Shown here in pieces: positions 26,206 to 39,244 of a stretch of DNA of 64,000 nucleotides. Source of the DNA: Chryseolinea soli (GTDB taxonomy: Bacteria; Bacteroidota; Bacteroidia; Cytophagales; Cyclobacteriaceae). The DNA is taken from positions 868,001 to 932,000 of the forward strand of contig NZ_CP032382.1 in assembly GCF_003589925.1 (NCBI RefSeq). The letters are read 5' to 3'. The notes under the pieces are model-generated. The model was not told the DNA's origin. It saw only the letters and a list, made by a program, of their open reading frames with translations, and did no database searches. The position numbers and the translations under genes are program-made. Positions within the stretch are counted from its first letter, which is position 1. Every line of letters begins with the position of its first letter.

Positions 26206-26814
26206 ATGAACTATTTCGTTACGGGCATTGACACCGACAGCGGAAAGACGCTGGTGTCCGCCCTTCTTTGCGAAGCGCTGGAAGCCGATTACTGGAAACC
26301 TGTTCAAGCCGGTTTGCCAAAGGACAGCGAGACGGTGAAAAGCCTTCTGTCCAACAAAAAAACAGTCATTCATCCCGAAACGTATTTGCTGCATACCCCT
26401 GCCTCGCCACACGCTGCAGCGCGCATCGATGGCGTTGACATTACACTGGAGCATTTCACGCTACCCGCTACGAACAACCACCTGGTGATTGAAGGTGCCG
26501 GAGGGTGCCTGGTGCCCTTGAACGATCGCGATTTTGTGATCGACCTGGCGGCGCGCTTTCAGTCCGAGATCATCCTGGTGGCCGATCTGTATCTCGGCAG
26601 TATCAATCACACCCTGTTGACGTGTGAAGCATTGGCCGCAAGGAAGCTTCCGGTAAAAGGCATTATTTTTAATGGCGAATCCAATCCGGAAAGCGAACGC
26701 ATCATCCTTCACCGCTCCGGTCTACGGTGCCTGCTGCGGATCGCCAAAGAGAACCGTATCGACCAGGCCATGATTTCAAACTATAGCGATCAACTAAGAT
26801 CAACGCTGCTATGA
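26206..26814 (+). CDS. bioD: ATP-dependent dethiobiotin synthetase
   Basis: A 202-residue protein with the BioD P-loop GIDTDSGKT (residues 7-15), KPVQAGL after the first strand, and VIEGAGGCLVPL, which corresponds to the conserved GAGG segment. It closes the ureido ring using ATP and CO2 on 7,8-diaminopelargonate. Its stop overlaps the bioA start (ATGA at 26811-26814), so the two genes are translationally coupled. Confidence 0.9.
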   Translation: MNYFVTGIDTDSGKTLVSALLCEALEADYWKPVQAGLPKDSETVKSLLSNKKTVIHPETYLLHTPASPHAAARIDGVDITLEHFTLPATNNHLVIEGAGGCLVPLNDRDFVIDLAARFQSEIILVADLYLGSINHTLLTCEALAARKLPVKGIIFNGESNPESERIILHRSGLRCLLRIAKENRIDQAMISNYSDQLRSTLL

Positions 26815-28091
26815 ACGAACTACTGCAATCCGATAAAAATATCATCTGGCATCCCTTCACGCCCTTGCTAGGGGCTAACGATCCGCTGTTGATCACATCC
26901 GGGGAAGGCGTTTATTTACATACCCATGATGGCCGCCAGATCATGGACGCGGTGTCGTCGTGGTGGGTGAACATTCATGGGCACTCGAACAAGGAAATTG
27001 CTGAAGCGCTGGCGCAGCAGGCCTCGACGCTGGAACATGTGATCTTCGCCGGGTTCACGCATGAGCCTGCCATTACCCTGGCGAAAAATTTGATAAGCAT
27101 CTTACCTTCCAATCAAGCTAAAATATTCTTTTCAGATAACGGCAGCACGGCGGTTGAGGTGGGTTTGAAAATGGCCTTCCAGTACTGGCATAACCAGAAC
27201 ATCAAAAAAAGAAAAGTGATTGCACTCGATGGTGCCTATCACGGCGACACATTTGGGTCGATGTCGGTGGGTGAAAGAGGTATGTTCACGGATCCTTTTG
27301 CGCCTTACTTGTTCGATGTGTCGTTTATTGATTTTCCCACAACCGACAACCAGCAAGCCGTTCTTGCGCAGTTTAAAAACCTGCTGGCTACCGATGAAGT
27401 CGGCGCATTTATTTTTGAGCCGTTGGTGCAGGGCGCGGGCGGCATGCGCATGTACTCGCCCGAGTTTTTGGACGTCCTTATCCGTGAAGCACAAGCCCAC
27501 GATGTCATCTGCATTGCCGACGAGGTGTTTACCGGCTTTGGAAGAACCGGAAAATTATTTGCATCTCATCACCTCCAACATCAACCCGACATTCTCGCCA
27601 TCTCGAAGGGCATTACCGGGGGTACATTGGCGTTGGGCGTGACGAGTTGTTCACAAAAAATTGTGTCTGCTTTTGCCACCAGTGCATTCGATAAAACATT
27701 TTTTCACGGCCATTCCTATACGGCCAATCCGATCGCCTGCGCTGCTGCGAACGCCAGCTTCCGTCTGTTGATGCGGGAATCGTGCCAGGAGCAGATCCGC
27801 ATGATCGGCAACGAGCATGCTTCGTTCCGCGACAAGGTGAAGGGACATAAAAATGTGAAGGCGGCCCGGTCGCTGGGCACCATCCTCGCCATAGAGTTGA
27901 ACACGGCCGAAGGAAGTTCGTATGCCAACGCGCTCCGCAAGACCATCTACCCTTACTTTCTGGAAAGAGACATCTTGCTGCGGCCGTTGGGCAATACGAT
28001 TTATGTTCTGCCTCCGTATGTCATCACGCCACAGGAGCTGCGCTCTATTTATGGCGCGATCGAGTCATTCCTGGAAACCGTTGGCGTATAG
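26811..28091 (+). CDS. bioA: Adenosylmethionine-8-amino-7-oxononanoate aminotransferase
   Basis: A 426-residue class III aminotransferase. WHPFTPL, DAVSSWWVNIHGH and AYHGDTFGSMSVG are BioA signatures; IADEVFTGFGRTG holds the PLP ring-contacting aspartate and AISKGITGG the Schiff-base lysine. It converts 8-amino-7-oxononanoate to diaminopelargonate using SAM as amino donor. It is last in the SDR-bioF-bioD-bioA operon; bioB and bioC are not in this window. Convergent with the 28102 gene, 10 bp apart. Confidence 0.92.
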   Translation: MNELLQSDKNIIWHPFTPLLGANDPLLITSGEGVYLHTHDGRQIMDAVSSWWVNIHGHSNKEIAEALAQQASTLEHVIFAGFTHEPAITLAKNLISILPSNQAKIFFSDNGSTAVEVGLKMAFQYWHNQNIKKRKVIALDGAYHGDTFGSMSVGERGMFTDPFAPYLFDVSFIDFPTTDNQQAVLAQFKNLLATDEVGAFIFEPLVQGAGGMRMYSPEFLDVLIREAQAHDVICIADEVFTGFGRTGKLFASHHLQHQPDILAISKGITGGTLALGVTSCSQKIVSAFATSAFDKTFFHGHSYTANPIACAAANASFRLLMRESCQEQIRMIGNEHASFRDKVKGHKNVKAARSLGTILAIELNTAEGSSYANALRKTIYPYFLERDILLRPLGNTIYVLPPYVITPQELRSIYGAIESFLETVGV

Positions 28092-28101
28092 CAAGGCCGT
28101 G

Positions 28102-30813
28102 TTACATGGGTGTTATGGTGAGCGCTTTTCCCAGCGCTGAGAAGATCAATATCTTATCCAAATCCAATGGCCTTACCGCTACCCGGCTGCTCTCGATAGG
28201 AAGGGGTGAGAGTAATTTTCCCTGGCCGTCGTAGACGAAAGATAATTCTTGCCCTTTGTCGGTAATGGCGATGAAAGACTTGCCGGCACCAAAGTCGAGG
28301 TATTGGATCTCGGTCGGATTGTTGGCAATAAAATCGCTTACCACGACCTCCTTCAGATTCTCGTCGAAGACCGTCAGCTGTTTGGTTTCCTGGCGCACGA
28401 CGAGATAGCCTTTGAAGTTTTCTTCGCGCACCAGCCTGAACTGGGCGTCGACTACATTTTTCAGCAACGTTTCGCGGCTGTGGATCTTGCCATCCATGGT
28501 GAACTTGATGCGGAAGCCATCGCGGGAGATCACTACAAAATACGTATTCTCACGGCTGTTGCCCGACTCGAGATAATAGTCGCCTGCGGGGCGCGCGTTG
28601 AGATTGAGCGGGAAGCCTTTCAACACTTCGCCACGGCGGTTCATGAGGTAAGCATTTCCATCTTCCTGAACGGCAACGATGTAGTCCTTTCCGCGGATGC
28701 GGTGGTGGTTTGCTGCAGAAGAAAGCGATCCTCCGAGGTTCTTCGGCTGCCATCCTTCCAGGTTCTTTCCTTCCTTGTCGAACATCCAGAGGTGGCCAGA
28801 CTTGCCGCTCACCAGGAAGCGATACTTCTTGCTGTGGTCGTAGTCGACGATGCTCACAAATTCGATGTCGCGCTCCTTGATCTTTACCGGGTAGGGCTGC
28901 ACGTATTTTCCCAAACGGTCCACGACGTGCAATTCGCCGGGAGTGGCAAAGAAATATTGCAATTTGCCATTGCTGAAAAAGTCGATTTGTTGCACATCTC
29001 CAAGAATGGGTCCATCCAGGGGCAGACTCCAAAGCACTTTGCCCGCAGGGGTGACCAGGCTCACGTTGCGTGAGGAATCCTGCACCAGCACTTCACTCTC
29101 CCGGCTCACGTGACTTTTTACGACAAAGAATTTTGATACGGCCTGATTGAAATTGGTGATGGACTTGGATGAGGTTTCGGCCTCGGCCGTAGTCGGCGCT
29201 TCGGCTTTGCCCGGTTTGCTTCCGGCAGCTTTTTTATAGGACCACGATACGTTAGTGTAGTAACTATCGTTCAAGTGACTGAACTGGATCGCTCCCATCT
29301 GCAGCGCGTTTAACAGTGTGCGATTCTCCTGGATAAATGTCTTCCAACGCGGCTGCAGCGAATTCTCCAAAACGCTCCATACGCGGGGCGTGTTGACATA
29401 GAGACTTACGTTGGATTCCAACAACGTAGACTCCAGGAATCTGTTCTGCGCCACCGATTTTCCCCAGGTATCTTCACGGTCGATGTCTTCGAGAAAACGC
29501 TTGAGCTCTTCCAGGTCTTCGCCGACAAAAATGGCGTTACCCAGCTTGGTATAATAACTGGTGTTAAATCCAGAGACCAATGGCCAGAAGATCTTTTCGG
29601 GGAACCGGTACAGAGGAAGTTCACGAATTTCGTAGTCGGAATATTTTTCGTAAAAGACGGTGTCGATGCTGAGCTGTTGCGACAAGGAATTGAATGCTCC
29701 GATCCATTCTTCGGATCCTTTCTGCGTGTTGATGATCAAGATCTTGGAAGTGCCCTGCCCCTTGGATTCCATCCAGCAAACGCCCAATTCGCCAGAGAGG
29801 TTGCTCCGGAGTTTGTTGGCGTCCACTTTCAACGACCGGGCTATCTGCTGGAGCGTGTCGCGGATGTAGGTATTCTTTTTTGTGAACGCTTCCAGGTCGC
29901 GCGTGAAACTTGCGCCGTCGCTGATGCCGTAGCTGGCAAACATGAGGGCACGGTTTGACACATATTGCTTTAGGGTGAACGGCACCGGCGTTTGACTGCT
30001 GAAAGACGACAAGATGTAGTTCGGGCGGCTCGCGCTGTCGATGCTAAAGCCGTTTAGCACGAAATCGTCGTTGTCGCTGATCTTCACGTCCAGCATGGCG
30101 GAGTGGCCGAATTGCTGCACGAGGGCCGATGGCGTTTCGTTGGTGAAGAGGGAGAACCATTGCGTGAAGTTTTTCAGGTTCAGGTAGATGTTTCCACCGT
30201 CGCTTTTTACTTTGGGGAGTTGGTAGACCGTGCCGAGGGTTGTTCTGAAATTTTTGTCGGCGTTGTAGGTCCGGATCACGTCTTCGATCAACATGGGGGC
30301 GAAGCTGCTCACCCAGACATGGTTCAGCTTGATCCACGAGAACGTTCTGTTTTTCATGGACAATTCATAGATACGAACCCCACCGTATTCATGTTCGGAG
30401 AGATCGATGGTGGCTTTACCTTTTTTTAAAGATTCGAGTGCGATGTTAAATTCCTGCTCCACGGTGGGGGTGGCGGGAATGTAGAACACGAAATCGAAGT
30501 CGTCTTTTTTGGTGACGTGGAGCGAGACGAGGGCGCCGGGTGCCATGTGGTTGAGGACGAAGTCGGTCATTTTCCGGAGGGAGTCGGCTTCGGTGGGGAG
30601 AACGGCTTTATTGATGATGCTGAGGATGGGCGAGTGTTTGAGTTGGTCGACGCAGGTTTCGCAGGGGCTTCCTTCGTAGACGAGGATGGTTTCGGTGGGG
30701 ACAAGGTCCCATACGCTGGCAGCGGGTTTTCGCAGGAAGGTGTCGTATAAAAAGTAGCCGCCGGCCAATACCAGGGTTAAACCGATGGTGATGAGTAATG
30801 GGAGTCTTTTCAC
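28102..30813 (-). CDS. Large envelope protein with C-terminal beta-propeller-like region
   Basis: A 903-residue protein with one N-terminal membrane anchor (residues 7-25, ITIGLTLVLAGGYFLYD). Residues 30-540 are an uncharacterised DUF3352-like region. After a short Ala/Glu/Pro-rich linker (about 545-565, KPGKAEAPTTAEAETS), the C-terminal third reads as repeated blades (LHVVDRLGKYV, LWMFDKEGKNLEGW, AYLMNRRGEVLKGFPLN), as in FG-GAP/PQQ-like propellers. No catalytic motif was seen. Similar long anchored proteins occur singly in Cytophagales; the function is not known to me. Confidence 0.65.
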   Translation of the reverse strand: MKRLPLLITIGLTLVLAGGYFLYDTFLRKPAASVWDLVPTETILVYEGSPCETCVDQLKHSPILSIINKAVLPTEADSLRKMTDFVLNHMAPGALVSLHVTKKDDFDFVFYIPATPTVEQEFNIALESLKKGKATIDLSEHEYGGVRIYELSMKNRTFSWIKLNHVWVSSFAPMLIEDVIRTYNADKNFRTTLGTVYQLPKVKSDGGNIYLNLKNFTQWFSLFTNETPSALVQQFGHSAMLDVKISDNDDFVLNGFSIDSASRPNYILSSFSSQTPVPFTLKQYVSNRALMFASYGISDGASFTRDLEAFTKKNTYIRDTLQQIARSLKVDANKLRSNLSGELGVCWMESKGQGTSKILIINTQKGSEEWIGAFNSLSQQLSIDTVFYEKYSDYEIRELPLYRFPEKIFWPLVSGFNTSYYTKLGNAIFVGEDLEELKRFLEDIDREDTWGKSVAQNRFLESTLLESNVSLYVNTPRVWSVLENSLQPRWKTFIQENRTLLNALQMGAIQFSHLNDSYYTNVSWSYKKAAGSKPGKAEAPTTAEAETSSKSITNFNQAVSKFFVVKSHVSRESEVLVQDSSRNVSLVTPAGKVLWSLPLDGPILGDVQQIDFFSNGKLQYFFATPGELHVVDRLGKYVQPYPVKIKERDIEFVSIVDYDHSKKYRFLVSGKSGHLWMFDKEGKNLEGWQPKNLGGSLSSAANHHRIRGKDYIVAVQEDGNAYLMNRRGEVLKGFPLNLNARPAGDYYLESGNSRENTYFVVISRDGFRIKFTMDGKIHSRETLLKNVVDAQFRLVREENFKGYLVVRQETKQLTVFDENLKEVVVSDFIANNPTEIQYLDFGAGKSFIAITDKGQELSFVYDGQGKLLSPLPIESSRVAVRPLDLDKILIFSALGKALTITPM

Positions 30814-30961
30814 GGGCAGATCATGCGTTTCAAAAGTTGAATATAGGCGTCAAAAAATCAATCGGCAAGGACGCGGGGCAACGGGGTTGGGATGTTGCCT
30901 TGTTTATTAAACAGGAATTGGGGGCGTATGGTTATTGTGGGAGGGTGATGTTGCCGGTAAA

Positions 30962-30988
30962 CCCGCCCTACGCCAAGGCTTCGGCGGG
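30962..30988. repeat. Small palindromic element, copy A
   Basis: A 27-bp GC-rich hairpin with outer arms CCCGCC and GGCGGG and core TACGCCAAGGCTTC. Related copies lie at 31091, 31203 and 34815. Confidence 0.75.
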
Positions 30989-31029
30989 TGCCAGAAGAGG
31001 TGATTGATTTTGTAAAATGTATATAAAAC

Positions 31030-31066
31030 AAAAAAGCCTTGCTGATGACTCAACAAGGCTTTTTAA
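31030..31066 (-). terminator. Distal copy of the rRNA operon terminator
   Basis: AAAAAGCCTTG and CAAGGCTTTTT form a 12-base-loop hairpin flanked by A/T runs on both sides. Identical in its stem to the copy at 31269. Confidence 0.85.
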
Positions 31067-31090
31067 GATAAGAGACACGCGACTTATTTA

Positions 31091-31116
31091 CCCGCCGAAG
31101 CTTTAGCGTAGGTGGG
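31091..31116. repeat. Small palindromic element, copy B (inverted)
   Basis: Reverse-orientation copy of the element at 30962, with arms CCCGCC and GGTGGG and core GAAGCTTTAGCGTA. It sits inside the 5S pseudogene. Confidence 0.72.
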
Positions 31117-31181
31117 CTCTCCCGGGTGTTATCCAAGTACCATCAGTCCGACATAGTCGGAGGCTTAACTGCTCTGTTCGG

Positions 31182-31199
31182 TCCCGATAGCTATCGGGA
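31182..31199. repeat. Perfect 18-bp palindrome in the 5S pseudogene
   Basis: TCCCGATAGCTATCGGGA, immediately followed by another palindromic element at 31203-31227. A second, 15-base inverted repeat TCCGACATAGTCGGA lies at 31147-31161. Confidence 0.8.
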
Positions 31200-31202
31200 G
31201 GT

Positions 31203-31227
31203 CCGCCTACGCCAAGGCTTCGGCGGG
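31203..31227. repeat. Small palindromic element, copy C
   Basis: Same family as copy A, direct orientation; arms CCGCC and GGCGG, core TACGCCAAGGCTTC. It marks the start of the second duplicated unit. Confidence 0.75.
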
Positions 31228-31268
31228 TGCCGGAAGAGGTGATTGATTTTGTAAAAGGTATATAAAAC

Positions 31269-31305
31269 AAAAAAGCCTTGCTGATGACTCAACAAGGCTT
31301 TTTAA
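31269..31305 (-). terminator. Rho-independent terminator of the rRNA operon
   Basis: Hairpin with arms AAAAAGCCTTG and CAAGGCTTTTT, directly downstream of the intact 5S gene in the direction of transcription. Confidence 0.88.
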
Positions 31306-31314
31306 AATAAAAGA

Positions 31315-31424
31315 TAGGCAACGACTTACTCTCCCGGGTGTTATCCAAGTACCATCAGCGCTGGCGGGCTTAACTGCTCTGTTCGGAATGGGAAGAGGTG
31401 ATCCCCGCCGCTATAGTCACCTTA
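31315..31424 (-). rRNA. rrf: 5S ribosomal RNA
   Basis: About 110 nt. Read on the minus strand it begins GGTGACTATAGCGG, contains CCATTCCGAACAGAG (loop B/C region) and ends near AGTCGTTGCCT. Boundaries are approximate. It follows 23S by about 170 nt. Confidence 0.92.
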
Positions 31425-31597
31425 AGATTTGCCTGCTGTAGTCTTTACTACCGCCGGTCTTAATGTTCATAGCTGATTGTTATTCATTACTGAACAACGC
31501 TCAAACTTAATATCGTTGACATGTGGCCTGATGAAAGAGCAGTGTAGAAGAGTTAAACGAGCACACAGTGTGCGTCTGAATAAAATTGTATTTTATC

Positions 31598-34502
<2,905 letters not shown>

Positions 34503-34812
34503 ACGTCCTGTCCAATTACTTGGCAGGACTCACCTATGTGCTCGTTTAGTTATATGTATTGTTTGACGAATCACTTCGTCTCCCATACACACTCTTTTAC
34601 TACTCTTTCATCAGCATGTCAATGAACTCCTTCATCAATCTTATTCCAACCAGGTGGCATCGAGATGGCTTATCTCATACAGCCCGCCCAAAGGGATTGA
34701 TAACGTGGTAACTTTTTTCAGTCCTTTCGGATCTGTTTACCTTTTCTAACTTTTCAATGTCTGACAAGCGCATCCCGCTAATCAGTTTTTCTTTTTGTCT
34801 TTTCTAAACTTC

Positions 34813-34840
34813 GGCCTCCTTCGCCAAGGCTTCGGCGGCC
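34813..34840. repeat. Small palindromic element, copy D, beside tRNA-Ala
   Basis: Arms GGCC and GGCC around CTCCTTCGCCAAGGCTTCGGCG, close to the elements at 30962 and 31203. It lies 3 bp from the 3' end of tRNA-Ala in the 16S-23S spacer, an additional member of the family inside the same operon. Confidence 0.7.
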
Positions 34841-34843
34841 AAG

Positions 34844-34917
34844 TGGAGAATATCGGAGTCGAACCGATGACCTCCTGCTTGCAAAGCAGGCGCTCTAGCC
34901 AGCTGAGCTAATCCCCC
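34844..34917 (-). tRNA. tRNA-Ala (anticodon TGC)
   Basis: 74 nt without encoded CCA. Minus strand begins GGGGGATTAGCTCAGCTGG; the anticodon loop reads CTTTGCAAG and the T-arm GGTTCGACTCC. The acceptor GGGGGAT pairs with ATTCTCC with two G-U pairs. Confidence 0.95.
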
Positions 34918-34967
34918 TAATACTTACAAAGTCCTGGGCCTCTCTTCCACCAAACCCATTTTTACCG

Positions 34968-35041
34968 TGGGCCTGCGTGGACTCGAACCACGGACCTCTA
35001 CATTATCAGTGTAGCGCTCTAACCACCTGAGCTACAAGCCC
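34968..35041 (-). tRNA. tRNA-Ile (anticodon GAT)
   Basis: 74 nt. Minus strand begins GGGCTTGTAGCTCAGGTGG; the anticodon loop reads ACTGATAAT and the T-arm GGTTCGAGTCC. It lies between 16S and tRNA-Ala as in most bacterial rRNA operons. Confidence 0.95.
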
Positions 35042-35177
35042 GGATTTTGTCCTCTTTACCTAATAAACTCGAATAAATGTAATTGATAGCGAACCCCAAT
35101 AAGAGTCGTCGGTTTTCATTTCGTTGTGCGCCTTTTGTGATTCGTCTTTAAAGACTCCTCAGGCTAACACAACTCCA

Positions 35178-36699
<1,522 letters not shown>

Positions 36700-37017
36700 A
36701 TAAACTTTCATACCTTCCCAATTGCTCGGTCCAGTATACGTCTCGACTTTCTTCACCCAGATCTCTCCAGATCAAATACTCGTCAGACTACAATAATTGT
36801 CTGAATTCCTAGACTCTCATTTATTTTTTCTTATTAAAAGAATTAATCACAAAAACCCCAACCTCGCGGCTGTAGTTTTCATGGGTCCGCTATCAATTAT
36901 CATCCATTCAAAGAACGTGTTATCCGCCATGGGGCAGATAAGTGGGGTTACATCTCTAATCTCTTATCGAGTACCCTGATTTCACTCTGTTTCGCCCGAT
37001 CCTTCTGAAAGGGGATG
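36700..37017 (-). other. rRNA operon leader (no gene)
   Basis: About 310 bp between the promoter at 37018 and the 16S gene. It holds no convincing reading frame. Processing stems and antitermination signals would be expected here, but I could not identify individual elements. Confidence 0.5.
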
Positions 37018-37048
37018 CAAAGGTATCTTTTCACCCCCACCTGCGCAA
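37018..37048 (-). promoter_or_regulatory. rRNA operon promoter, Bacteroidota type
   Basis: On the minus strand TTG (37046-37048) is followed after 20 bases by TACCTTTG (37018-37025), an exact match to TAnnTTTG. Predicted start near 37010. The purA stop is only 18 bp upstream. Confidence 0.8.
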
Positions 37049-37065
37049 GGGGTGATCAAAAAAAA

Positions 37066-38706
<1,641 letters not shown>

Positions 38707-38710
<4 letters not shown>

Positions 38711-39201
38711 ACTCCATTTAAGTTGTTGTGGGCGGCGGCTTCCCGCTTGTTCTCACAATTCACCCGCGTGCACGAAGCGTACAATATGAGTGAATGGTGC
38801 ACGACGTTGAAATGCAGGATCTCCTCCACCGTGTTTTGTATGTTCTGGATCCGCGGGTCGCAAAACTCCACGACTTTGTGGCATTCCGTGCAGATGAGGT
38901 GGTCGTGTTGCTTGTAGCCGTAGGACTTCTCGTATTGCGCCAGGTTCTTTCCAAACTGGTGTTTGCTCACCAGGTCGCACTCTACCAGCAGGTCCAGCGT
39001 GTTGTAGACGGTGGCCCGGCTCACGCGGTAGTTCTTGTTTTTCATGCTGATATACAGGGATTCCACGTCGAAGTGGCCGTCGCGGGAATAGATCTCTTCC
39101 AGGATCGCATAGCGTTCCGGGGTCTTGCGCAGCTCCTTATTTTCCAGGTAGGCTGTGAAGATTTTCTTTACCTCGTCGTATATCTTGGTGTTGAGTGCCA
39201 T
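38707..39201 (-). CDS. Fur-family metal-responsive repressor
   Basis: A 164-residue Fur-family protein. The winged helix is around 25-80 ([15 protein letters not shown]). The metal-binding part has HDH (His99, His101), Cys104 and Cys107 (CTEC), and the second pair Cys144 and Cys149 for the structural zinc. This pattern fits Fur or PerR; which metal or peroxide it senses cannot be decided from sequence. It follows the rsh gene by 43 bp. Confidence 0.88.
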
Positions 39202-39244
39202 TTGAAATAACGGGCAAAGATAGCAGGATAAAATAATTTACAGC

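Larger units (their letters stand above)
31079..31243 (-). pseudogene. 5S rRNA pseudogene broken by palindromes
   Basis: Compared with the intact 5S at 31315, this copy keeps the stretches ctctcccgggtgttatccaa, gtaccatcag, ggcttaactgctctgttcgg and gaagaggtgat. It has a palindromic element inserted after gactta (31091-31116), TCCGACATAGTCGGA in place of the cgctggc region (31147-31161), and TCCCGATAGCTATCGGGA plus another element (31182-31227) before gaagaggtgat. The 5' end of the gene is replaced by the terminator-side sequence. It cannot fold as a 5S rRNA. Confidence 0.82.
30962..31328 (-). repeat. Duplicated tail of the rRNA operon
   Basis: Two copies of about 125 bp, at 30962-31086 and 31203-31328, each run from a small palindromic element through 'gaagaggtgattgatttt', a hairpin terminator, and the end of the 5S gene (gactta). 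They differ at few positions. This indicates a local duplication of the rRNA operon end, with most of a 5S gene trapped between the copies. Confidence 0.85.
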
